The position numbers and the translations under genes were made by a program. A stretch of 39,175 nt of DNA from Treponema sp. (GTDB lineage Bacteria; Spirochaetota; Spirochaetia; Treponematales; Treponemataceae), in contig JAFXWC010000044.1 of NCBI GenBank assembly GCA_017534445.1, forward strand, positions 1 through 39,175, written 5' to 3'. The notes under the pieces were generated by a model, which had not been told where the DNA came from, did no database searches, and was given only the letters and a program-made list of their open reading frames with translations. Positions 32,615-39,175 of this stretch are shown piece by piece. How positions within the stretch are numbered: position 1 is the first letter of the stretch; each line of letters starts with the position of its first letter.

Positions 32615-33499
32615 ATGACAATTAAAGAAATACTCGATAACAAAAAAACGATTGTGTCATTTGAAATATTTCCTCCAAAGCAGCAGGTTAATTTTGACAA
32701 TGTTGTGAATGCTGCAAAGGAGCTTTCTGCCCTTAAGCCCGATTTTATGTCTGTTACCTGTGGTGCGGGCGGCGGAAAAAGAACCAACAACGTAGAGATT
32801 GCCCAGAAACTGATTTCTTTTGGAACACCGGCACTTGCCCACCTTACATGCGTTCGCAACACTCCTGAATCTGTCCGCGAGACCGTGCGCGACATGAAGG
32901 GCTGCGGTATAGAAAACGTTCTTGCCCTGCGCGGAGACATGCCCCGTGACCTTGAAGAAGGGGAAACTGCCCTTGTTCCCGAACTTTGCCATGCAAACCA
33001 GCTTGTTACGATTTTAAAGGAAGAGGGCTTTTGCGTTGGCGGTGCCTGCTACCCTGAAGGCCATCCAGAAAGTGCCAACCGCGATGAAGATGTGGACAAC
33101 CTAAAATACAAGGTGGATGCTGGCGTTGACTTTTTGACCACCCAGATGTTTTTTGACAACAACATGCTTTACAGCTACCTTTACCGCTTGCAGTCCAGGG
33201 GAATAAGGGTCCCTGTTTTTGCGGGAATTATGCCCATTACAAATTCAAACCAGGTGGCGCGCATGGTAAAACTTTCCAGCGCATACATTCCTTCCAAGCT
33301 GCTTTCTTTCTGCGACAAGTTTGAGCACTATCCCGAAGCAATGTGGCAGGCCGGAATTGACTATGCAACAGACCAGATTATAGACCTTGTTAGCAACGGC
33401 GTTAGGGGAATTCACATTTATACGATGAACAAGCCGGAAGTTGCAATTGCAATAATGAAGAACATTGACAAAATCATTGAGGCGGGGAATTCAATTTAG
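32615..33499 (+). CDS. metF: 5,10-methylenetetrahydrofolate reductase
   Basis: The 294-residue flavoprotein reduces methylene-THF to methyl-THF, the methyl donor for MetH. It has the family start SFEIFPPK at about 15-22 (conserved Glu), CGAGGG, LAHLTC and LALRGD, and QMFFDN in the second half. The length is that of bacterial MetF. The methionine synthase gene follows immediately, the normal partner. The ATG at 32615 follows the -10 by 6 nt; no Shine-Dalgarno is present. Confidence 0.95.
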   Translation: MTIKEILDNKKTIVSFEIFPPKQQVNFDNVVNAAKELSALKPDFMSVTCGAGGGKRTNNVEIAQKLISFGTPALAHLTCVRNTPESVRETVRDMKGCGIENVLALRGDMPRDLEEGETALVPELCHANQLVTILKEEGFCVGGACYPEGHPESANRDEDVDNLKYKVDAGVDFLTTQMFFDNNMLYSYLYRLQSRGIRVPVFAGIMPITNSNQVARMVKLSSAYIPSKLLSFCDKFEHYPEAMWQAGIDYATDQIIDLVSNGVRGIHIYTMNKPEVAIAIMKNIDKIIEAGNSI

Positions 33500-36208
33500 A
33501 TGGGCAAGTTGATGGACAAGAAAAAATATACCTTCCGCGAATTTTTAGCTTCTCAAATTGAATCTGGAAAGCCGGTATTTTTTGACGGCGGCATGGGAAC
33601 CATGATTCAAAAGAGCGGGGTTGTTGGCTATGCAATTCCAGAGGACTTGAATTTTTACCACCCGGAAATTATAGAAGACATTCACATGCAGTACATGAAG
33701 GCGGGCTGCAATGTGCTTACCGCAAATTCATTTGGTGCAAACCCCATTAAGCTTGAAAAGTCTGCCCACACAGCGGAAGAATACATTGCAAAGGCTGTAG
33801 AAATTCAAAAGGCGGCAATTGCAAAGGCCGAGGCAGAAGGAATTGAAGGCCCCCATTTTTGCTCCTGGGACACGGGCCAGATTGGAAAGCTTTTGGAGCC
33901 GATGGGAAGCCTTACTTTTGACCAGGCATACGAATCCTACAAGACGGCTTGCGTGGCGGCAGAAAAGGCCGGTGCAGACCTTGCCATAATAGAAACCATG
34001 AGCGACTTGTTTGAGGTTAAGGCTGCGATTCTTGCCGTAAGGGAAAACACAAAGCTGCCCATTGTTGCCACGATGACTTTTCAGGAAAACCTTCGCACTC
34101 TTACCGGAGCGGATGTCCTTACCTGCGTAACCTATCTTGAAGCCCTTAGGCCGGATGTTATTGGCTTTAACTGTGGCGGTTCGCTTGAAGAAGGTGAGGA
34201 ACTTGCGCGTCAGTTTTTGCGCTATGCCCATCTTCCGGTTTTGATTCAGCCAAATGCCGGTTTGCCACAGGTGGTGGACGGAAAGACTGTTTTCCTTGTT
34301 GAAGGAGCTGAATTTGCCGCGTCCCAGCTTAAGAATAGGCGTGAAGGGGCTGTTCTTTTGGGCGGCTGCTGCGGAACAAACCCAACGCATATCCGCGCAA
34401 TGATAGAAAGTATTTCTAAAGATGAATCTTCTGGTGTTAGCGGCAAGCCTTTTGGCAATGGCAAAGAAGAAATACCTCTTACGGACGGCGTTAACGCAAC
34501 CTACGTCTGTTCCTACAACAAGAGCCAGCAGATTGGCGGAAGCTTTGGCCCTGTAATAATCGGTGAGCGCATAAACCCAACCGGAAAAAAGAAGTGCAAG
34601 GAAGCGCTTACTGCAGGAGACATGCAGTTCTTTATAAACGAAGCAGAAAGCCAGATAAACCAAGGTGCCCATCTTTTGGACGTGAACGTAGGACTTCCTG
34701 GCATTGACGAAGCGGACATGATGGTTCGTGCGGTAAAGACAATCCAGTCAACATTCAACGTGCCTTTGCAGCTGGACTCTAGCGAAGCGGCTGTTTTGGA
34801 GCGGGGCTTAAGGTACTACAATGGAAAGGCCTTGGTAAACAGCGTAAACGGCAAGCAGGAAGTTATGGACAAGGTATTCCCAATTGTTCAGCATTACGGT
34901 GGATGCCTTGTTGCCCTTTGCATAGACGAGGGCGGAATTGCACCAAGCGCAATGGGCCGTGTTGCCGTTGCAGAAAAGATAATTGCAGAAGCCGCAAAAT
35001 ACGGAATCCCTGTCCGCGACATTTTTATAGACACGCTTACTCTTACCGTAAGCTCTGAACAAAAAACTGCTCTGGAAACGGTACGCGCCATCCGTATGCT
35101 AAAGGAAAAATACGGCAAAGACGGCTTGCAGTTTGTGCTGGGCGTTAGCAACATAAGCTTTGGCCTTCCAAGGCGTGACATTATGAACAGTCGCTTTTTT
35201 GCGCTTGCACTGGAAGCAGGTCTTACCGGCTGCATTGCAAACCCTGCAAGCGCACAAATGATGGACACTTTCCGTGCATACCGTGCGCTTGCCTGTTACG
35301 ACGAAAATTCACTCGACTACATCCAGACATACACTGGTTCCGTTGACCCTTCATCTGCAAAGGCAAGGCAGGCAATCCTTGAAGAGGCTGTTGCGGACGG
35401 AACAATTTCCATCTGCCTGAACACAGGGAGCGGAAGCACTTCATTCAAGTCGGCAGGAATTTCTGCTGGCGGTCAGTTGAATCAAAATTCGGATCAAAAA
35501 AAAAAGCCTGACGGACTAAATTCTTCTGGAGCAGGAAATTCAGACGGAAAAAAAACTGGTAACAATCCTCTTGAAGACAACCTTATAACTATTATAGAAA
35601 AGGGCTTTAAAGAAAAAGCCGCCGCTGCAACCGAAGAGCTTTTAAAATCGGAAGCACCGGTAAACGTAATAAACAACTGCATTGTTCCCGCACTGGACAA
35701 CGTAGGAAAGGATTTTGAGACCGGAAAAAAATTCCTGCCCCAGCTTTTGCTTAGCGCAGAAACCGTAGGAAATTCATTCGGAAAAATAAAAGAGACACTT
35801 GCCGCAAGCGGTGCAGAAGAAGAAAGCAAGGGAACCATAGCCATTGCAACCGTATACGGAGACATCCACGACATTGGAAAAAATATCGTAAAGGCAATGC
35901 TTGAAAACTACGGCTATACGGTAATTGATTTGGGAAAGAACGTACCCTACCAGACCGTAATCGACACGGTATTGCAGAACAAAATAAAGCTTTTGGGACT
36001 TAGTGCCCTTATGACAACGACCGTTGCCAACATGGAAGAGACAATAAAGCTTTTGCATCAGGCGCTAAAAGATGCCGGTGAAGAGTGCAGGGTAATGGTT
36101 GGGGGTGCAGTCCTTACCGCCGACTATGCAGAAAAAATCGGGGCGGACTACTACGCAAAGGATGCCATGGAATCTGTTGCTATTGCTAAAGAGGTGTTTG
36201 GAAAATGA
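33500..36208 (+). CDS. metH: Cobalamin-dependent methionine synthase without the activation domain
   Basis: The 902-residue enzyme transfers the methyl group from methyl-THF through cobalamin to homocysteine. The homocysteine domain has the zinc cysteines Cys225 (GFNCGG) and Cys290-Cys291 (GGCCGTNP); the pterin domain covers about 345-640 (GERINPTGK, LDVNVG); the cobalamin domain has the lower axial ligand His790 in GDIHDIGKN. E. coli MetH is about 1230 residues because of a C-terminal AdoMet reactivation domain that is missing here, so reactivation needs another protein or is done without. A low-complexity linker (about 655-690) contains an A10 run. It starts 1 bp after the metF stop. Confidence 0.95.
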   Translation: MGKLMDKKKYTFREFLASQIESGKPVFFDGGMGTMIQKSGVVGYAIPEDLNFYHPEIIEDIHMQYMKAGCNVLTANSFGANPIKLEKSAHTAEEYIAKAVEIQKAAIAKAEAEGIEGPHFCSWDTGQIGKLLEPMGSLTFDQAYESYKTACVAAEKAGADLAIIETMSDLFEVKAAILAVRENTKLPIVATMTFQENLRTLTGADVLTCVTYLEALRPDVIGFNCGGSLEEGEELARQFLRYAHLPVLIQPNAGLPQVVDGKTVFLVEGAEFAASQLKNRREGAVLLGGCCGTNPTHIRAMIESISKDESSGVSGKPFGNGKEEIPLTDGVNATYVCSYNKSQQIGGSFGPVIIGERINPTGKKKCKEALTAGDMQFFINEAESQINQGAHLLDVNVGLPGIDEADMMVRAVKTIQSTFNVPLQLDSSEAAVLERGLRYYNGKALVNSVNGKQEVMDKVFPIVQHYGGCLVALCIDEGGIAPSAMGRVAVAEKIIAEAAKYGIPVRDIFIDTLTLTVSSEQKTALETVRAIRMLKEKYGKDGLQFVLGVSNISFGLPRRDIMNSRFFALALEAGLTGCIANPASAQMMDTFRAYRALACYDENSLDYIQTYTGSVDPSSAKARQAILEEAVADGTISICLNTGSGSTSFKSAGISAGGQLNQNSDQKKKPDGLNSSGAGNSDGKKTGNNPLEDNLITIIEKGFKEKAAAATEELLKSEAPVNVINNCIVPALDNVGKDFETGKKFLPQLLLSAETVGNSFGKIKETLAASGAEEESKGTIAIATVYGDIHDIGKNIVKAMLENYGYTVIDLGKNVPYQTVIDTVLQNKIKLLGLSALMTTTVANMEETIKLLHQALKDAGEECRVMVGGAVLTADYAEKIGADYYAKDAMESVAIAKEVFGK

Positions 36209-37152
36209 GCGGAATGTATCCTTTTAGAAGGGGGCTTGTAAAAGAGCCTTCTGCAAAGCGTATTCAGAAAGTGTGCTGCAAAAGCATCAATTCATTTTGT
36301 CCGGTTTCGCCCTGGTTCCTCTTGCCGCTGAGCCCATTCAGCTGCATAACGTCCTTTAGGCTGGTCTTTGGTTCCGTAATAGGAAAATTCTTTGCGCCGC
36401 TTTACCTAAGAAAAATAAAGCTTATCAGGTGGCCTGTAAAACACGTTGACCACGAGCTGGACGAAAAGGTTCCCTTCCGCGCAGACACCGTAAAGTGCTA
36501 CATGGATTTTATAAATATCTGGATCCGCCCGCTAAACATGTTGCTCCACCGTTACGGCTGGCTGCAGGGTTCAAGGCATTGCGCAGAATTCATGCGCTAC
36601 CTGATAAAGACCTACACCTATGCGCTAAAAATTTACAGGCACTGCATGACCACAACCTACCGCACACCCTGCGACCAAAAACAGGTAAAAAAACTCCGTG
36701 CCGCAGACCCGCACTATTGCTGCGTTCCAAGCCTGCACATTTCCATCGTCTGCCTCTGCTTTAGCTTTTACAAAATGCTCTTTGACCGCGAGAACTTTAC
36801 ATTCATGGAAAAACAAAGGTGGAACTGGGAGCTTTATTCCCGCGCGGTAGAAATTGGCGAGACCGTCCTTTACCTTAAGCAGCACAGCGTAAACTGCATA
36901 CCCGCCGCCCTCTACATGCTCACCCGCCTTGCACCGGAACTTTTTACACCAAGCGATGCAGTCCGTTTTGTGAACGACCTCTTTCAAAAGGCAGAAGACG
37001 TTGCCGAAAAAGACAAGGGCGAAATCCGAAGCCACATAATTTTTATGTACGAGCGTTTCCTTCTGGAAGGCACCACCGAAGACGACTGGACCCTTCCCAT
37101 AACGCGCTGGCTGGATGCCTACGAAGCCTACACGCCCTCTTACGCAAAATAA
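36205..37152 (+). CDS. Uncharacterised protein with PAP2-like motifs
   Basis: A 315-residue protein whose ATG overlaps the metH stop (ATGA), so it is translationally coupled to metH. Residues 31-67 are hydrophobic and could associate with the membrane. PSLH at 175-178 and His227 in KQHSVNC resemble the PSxH and Hx3D-type motifs of PAP2 phosphatases, but the match is partial and the first motif is unclear. It also has many Cys residues. No role in methionine synthesis is known to me; the coupling may reflect a shared transcript only, or a repair/reactivation role for the truncated MetH. Confidence 0.65.
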   Translation: MSGMYPFRRGLVKEPSAKRIQKVCCKSINSFCPVSPWFLLPLSPFSCITSFRLVFGSVIGKFFAPLYLRKIKLIRWPVKHVDHELDEKVPFRADTVKCYMDFINIWIRPLNMLLHRYGWLQGSRHCAEFMRYLIKTYTYALKIYRHCMTTTYRTPCDQKQVKKLRAADPHYCCVPSLHISIVCLCFSFYKMLFDRENFTFMEKQRWNWELYSRAVEIGETVLYLKQHSVNCIPAALYMLTRLAPELFTPSDAVRFVNDLFQKAEDVAEKDKGEIRSHIIFMYERFLLEGTTEDDWTLPITRWLDAYEAYTPSYAK

Positions 37153-37179
37153 TTTTTTTCTTGCGGCAGTTTTTTCTGC

Positions 37180-37400
37180 TAGGGGCTTTCCGCCATTCCG
37201 CTTTCGCTCCAGCCGCTTCCCTCACTCCCTTGCGGTCGTTCAGTCCAGTGGCCGCCTACGGCGTGGCTCCAATCCCTGCCGTGCTTGCCTAAAAAATCCC
37301 TCCATGGATTTTTTTTAGGATTGCAGATTTACAATCAAATCTGCATGTTGCTAAGTCGCCTTCCATGGCTTTATATTGATTGGCAAGCAACACCACAATG
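37180..37400. repeat. Composite of a family C and a family D repeat
   Basis: 37186-37292 is a family C copy in minus orientation (GGGCTTTCCGCCATTCCGC, ending CCAATCCCTGCCGTGCTTGC). It runs directly into a family D copy from 37288: hairpin CCTAAAAAATCC-CTCCAT-GGATTTTTTTTAGG, hairpin GCAGATTT/AAATCTGC, then GCTAAGTCGCCTTCCATGGC and ATTGATTGGCAAGCAA. Confidence 0.65.
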
Positions 37401-37403
37401 TGC

Positions 37404-37505
37404 TGCAAACCGGTCATGCCGAACTGGTTTCGGCATCTATGAATGTTAGCGGACGTATGGTGGCACAGACCCTGAAACAAGTTCAGGGTGACGCAGGGGA
37501 ATGAC
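37404..37505. repeat. Two REP-like palindromes
   Basis: TCATGCCGAACTGGTTTCGGCATCT (about 37412, given as two half-sites TGCCGAACTGG and TTTCGGCA) and ACCCTGAAACAAGTTCAGGGT (as half-sites ACCCTGAA and TTCAGGGT, about 37471-37490). Confidence 0.55.
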
Positions 37506-37515
37506 GTAAAAAATC

Positions 37516-38001
37516 CTAATCAAAATACAAATCTTTGATTAAGCATTTCTTTGGGTTTTCATTTTTTATTATTAGCTTTACTTCTGAATCCATGTGAACG
37601 TATCTTGTTTGCTTGTTGTTAAAGAGCATAAAATGTTTGCTGCAGCTTTCTCCGTTAAAGTTAAACTCCACGTCTACTCCGCATCTGTCTTTTATATAGT
37701 TTATGTCTACAACTTTTGCGTCTACAGTTCTGTACTCGTTTTCAAAAGACTTTATGTACAAGACTCTTTTTACAAATAAAATAAGTGTTACGACAATAAT
37801 CAGGGAAAATGAAGCTATAATACGAAAGTCAAGAGTTGCCGGCAGTTCCTTGAATGGCAGTTCAAGCAAGACTCTGGGGCTAATGGTTTTTGTGGCAATA
37901 AGGACGACCTCTATAACAATACATGTTATCGGTGCAATTAACAAAAGTCCCAAAAGGTAGTCGTTCTTGATTGCCATTTTTAAATTCATTTTACATTCCA
38001 T
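37516..38001 (-). CDS. Two-helix membrane protein of unknown function (161 aa)
   Basis: Two membrane segments (about 15-37 and 58-80) are followed by a cytosolic or exported domain of about 80 residues rich in Lys and Val (YRTVDAKVVDINYIKDRCGV, FNFNGESCSKHFMLFNN). This resembles DUF3592-type proteins of small membrane-tethered beta domains; the resemblance is loose. The ATG abuts the stop of the preceding gene (TAA-ATG) with AAGGAGAG upstream, so the two are coupled. The region is A/T-rich. Confidence 0.65.
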   Translation of the reverse strand: MECKMNLKMAIKNDYLLGLLLIAPITCIVIEVVLIATKTISPRVLLELPFKELPATLDFRIIASFSLIIVVTLILFVKRVLYIKSFENEYRTVDAKVVDINYIKDRCGVDVEFNFNGESCSKHFMLFNNKQTRYVHMDSEVKLIIKNENPKKCLIKDLYFD

Positions 38002-38820
38002 TTATATCTCTCCTTGCACACTTGTGCTCTTTTGTTTTTGCAGGATGTAATTGTATAAAAGCCTTACTTTTTCTTCGCCGCTTTTGTATTTTTTTAGCAC
38101 GGACAAATTATTTGCGGAAAGATCAAAGTTTATGTTCAGTTTGGCCTTGGGGTTTTTCTTTAGAAGCAGTTCGGTAAAAGAAATTAGTTCTTCAACCTCG
38201 GGGCTTCCCATTCCAAATCCGTTCCACAGGTCAAGGCTTTTCTCTCCTGCGTGAATAATGAATTTTGGCTCGGCAGACTCTTCTTTGCGCTTGCTTATCT
38301 CTAGGCAAAAATCAACGCTGTCTACGCTATGCCACTGAATAAGCTCTGACTTTAGGCTAAAGAATTTTTTGTGGATAATGCCTTCGTCGCGCACCCTTAT
38401 GTTGTAGAAGATGCTAAAGACAAAAAAGAAAAGCGCCACAAGTTCTATTACGATGCAGAATACCATGTCCCTTTCATAAGAGCCAAGACTGTACCTTCCG
38501 CCCCTGTAGTTTTCTTTTGAATCTACTATTAGTGCAAAGAATTTGTTCATCCCAAAAAGCATGGAAAAGACTGCCTTAAGAATATAGTATGAAATTGGAA
38601 TCCAAAGCACAAATCCTGTGATCGAAAAGATGTGGCACCCTATTGGCGCAAACATCAGCTCACCCTTCTTTATCCCAAACAGCACCTTCATAATAGCCAC
38701 ATATTTATCCATCAAAAACAGCCAGACAAAGCCCATTTGTGCACAATAAACAATCAGGAAAAAAATAAAAATCACAATTTGAGAAGAATTTCGTTTTTGA
38801 GCTTTATAAATATAGTACAT
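38002..38820 (-). CDS. Membrane protein of unknown function (272 aa)
   Basis: About four membrane segments fall at 15-40, 50-85 and 115-140, then a soluble C-terminal half with a beta-rich part (GIIHKKFFSLKSELIQWHSV, VDFCLEIS, PKFIIHAGEKSLDLW) and a helical end. The soluble part has the look of a bacterial PH-like domain (membrane-attached, as in the YdbT/bPH family), but I am not certain. AAGGGA lies upstream of the ATG at 38820. It is the first gene of a two-gene minus-strand operon. Confidence 0.65.
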   Translation of the reverse strand: MYYIYKAQKRNSSQIVIFIFFLIVYCAQMGFVWLFLMDKYVAIMKVLFGIKKGELMFAPIGCHIFSITGFVLWIPISYYILKAVFSMLFGMNKFFALIVDSKENYRGGRYSLGSYERDMVFCIVIELVALFFFVFSIFYNIRVRDEGIIHKKFFSLKSELIQWHSVDSVDFCLEISKRKEESAEPKFIIHAGEKSLDLWNGFGMGSPEVEELISFTELLLKKNPKAKLNINFDLSANNLSVLKKYKSGEEKVRLLYNYILQKQKSTSVQGEI

Positions 38821-38904
38821 GATAAATCCCTTCTGTTTACAGCTTCGAGTGTTTCTTTATAAATTATATGGTTTTCAGTAGATTATTTGGTTCTGCAAAG
38901 CGGT

Positions 38905-39066
38905 TGGGGTTCTTAGGGGCATGTTGCTCAACGTATCGCAACATGCCTAAGCCGTGCCTGCCCAAGAAAAAAACCTCCGTGGATTTTTCTTGGGATTGCA
39001 GAATCGCTATGCAATTCTGCACGCTGCTAACCCGCCCTCCATGGCTCGATATTGTTTGGCAAGCAA
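38905..39066 (+). repeat. Composite family A/D structured repeat
   Basis: Starts with the family A module (GGGGTTCTTAGG, hairpin arms GCATGTTGC and GCAACATGC, CCTAAGCCGTGCC), then hairpin CCCAAGAAAAAAACC/GGATTTTTCTTGGG, hairpin TTGCAGAAT/ATTCTGCA, then GCTAACCCGCCCTCCATGGC and ATTGTTTGGCAAGCAA. The second half is family D. It shows that the families are modules that combine. Confidence 0.7.
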
Positions 39067-39130
39067 GAAAAAACGACGCTGAAACCGATAAGTAGAACTT
39101 TCTCAAAAAAAACATTTGTTGAACGAAAAA

Positions 39131-39175
39131 TTCGGGTTCTTAGGGCAGAGCCCTAAGCCGTGCCGGGAAAGGGAG
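39131..39175 (+). repeat. Start of another family A repeat, cut by the window end
   Basis: CGGGTTCTTAGGGCAGAGCC, CTAAGCCGTGCCGGGAAAGG and GAG, identical to the 4-48 copy except for a changed hairpin loop. It continues beyond the window. Confidence 0.7.

Noticed and set aside
33728..34672. 314-codon ORF on the minus strand
   Set aside because: Antisense to metH, no motif and no ribosome binding site.
1..39175. CRISPR array or cas genes
   Set aside because: No regularly spaced identical repeats with unique spacers and no Cas-like protein were seen; the dispersed repeats are not in arrays.

Overview
The window is about 39 kb of bacterial chromosome, most consistent with a Treponema-type spirochaete of the gut, rumen or mouth. 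The reasons are indirect: many lipoproteins with relaxed spirochaetal lipoboxes, an LPP20-type and a formylglycine-enzyme-like lipoprotein, a CmpB-type membrane protein, a MetH without its reactivation domain, moderate GC with A/T-rich patches, and heavy use of TGn-TATAAT promoters. No rRNA is present to confirm this, so the genus is an inference.

Layout. (1) 0.1-2.3 kb: fatty-acid elongation genes fabG and fabF; fabZ lies apart at 13.8 kb. (2) 2.6-5.0 kb: a small conserved protein, a DUF937 protein with a histone-like lysine tail, and a secreted protein. (3) 5.2-11.8 kb: accessory nucleic-acid region with two tiny proteins, an AAA+ ATPase, a WYL-domain regulator, a DEDDh exonuclease, a single-HKD phospholipase D-like protein and a PD-(D/E)XK nuclease. 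One inverted repeat, CTATCA-N5-TGATAG, lies upstream of the ATPase (one mismatch), the WYL gene and the exonuclease, so these probably form one regulon. (4) 12.2-14.2 kb: a PurF homologue without its catalytic N-terminal cysteine, then fabZ with a G9 run in its coding sequence. (5) 14.7-19.1 kb: three lipoproteins and two membrane proteins. (6) 19.1-20.05 kb: a Phd/YefM-ParE/RelE toxin-antitoxin operon with a third 47-residue gene, preceded by an in-frame deletion remnant of a second copy. (7) 20.2-23.65 kb, minus strand: ftsH-htrA, envelope protein quality control. (8) 23.8-24.3 kb: tRNA-Ala(CGC) whose 3' end and terminator are duplicated 200 bp downstream. (9) 24.4-30.0 kb: a LuxR-type regulator and a 1352-residue repeat lipoprotein. 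(10) 30.4-37.2 kb: a Uup-like ABC-F ATPase, then metF-metH and an overlapping gene with PAP2-like motifs. (11) 37.5-38.8 kb, minus strand: two coupled membrane proteins.

The intergenic DNA is unusual. Most gaps carry GC-rich, strongly folding dispersed repeats that fall into at least four families, called A-D here. Copies occur in both orientations and often keep their stems while the stem sequence changes. Short REP-like palindromes are also scattered through the gaps.

The most interesting observations are the shared WYL operator and the nuclease region around it, the third gene and deletion remnant of the toxin-antitoxin locus, the glutaminase-dead PurF, the G9 tract in fabZ, the structured repeat families, and about six genes whose promoters place the transcription start on or next to the start codon (leaderless mRNAs). 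All family assignments come from reading motifs by eye; no database search was run.
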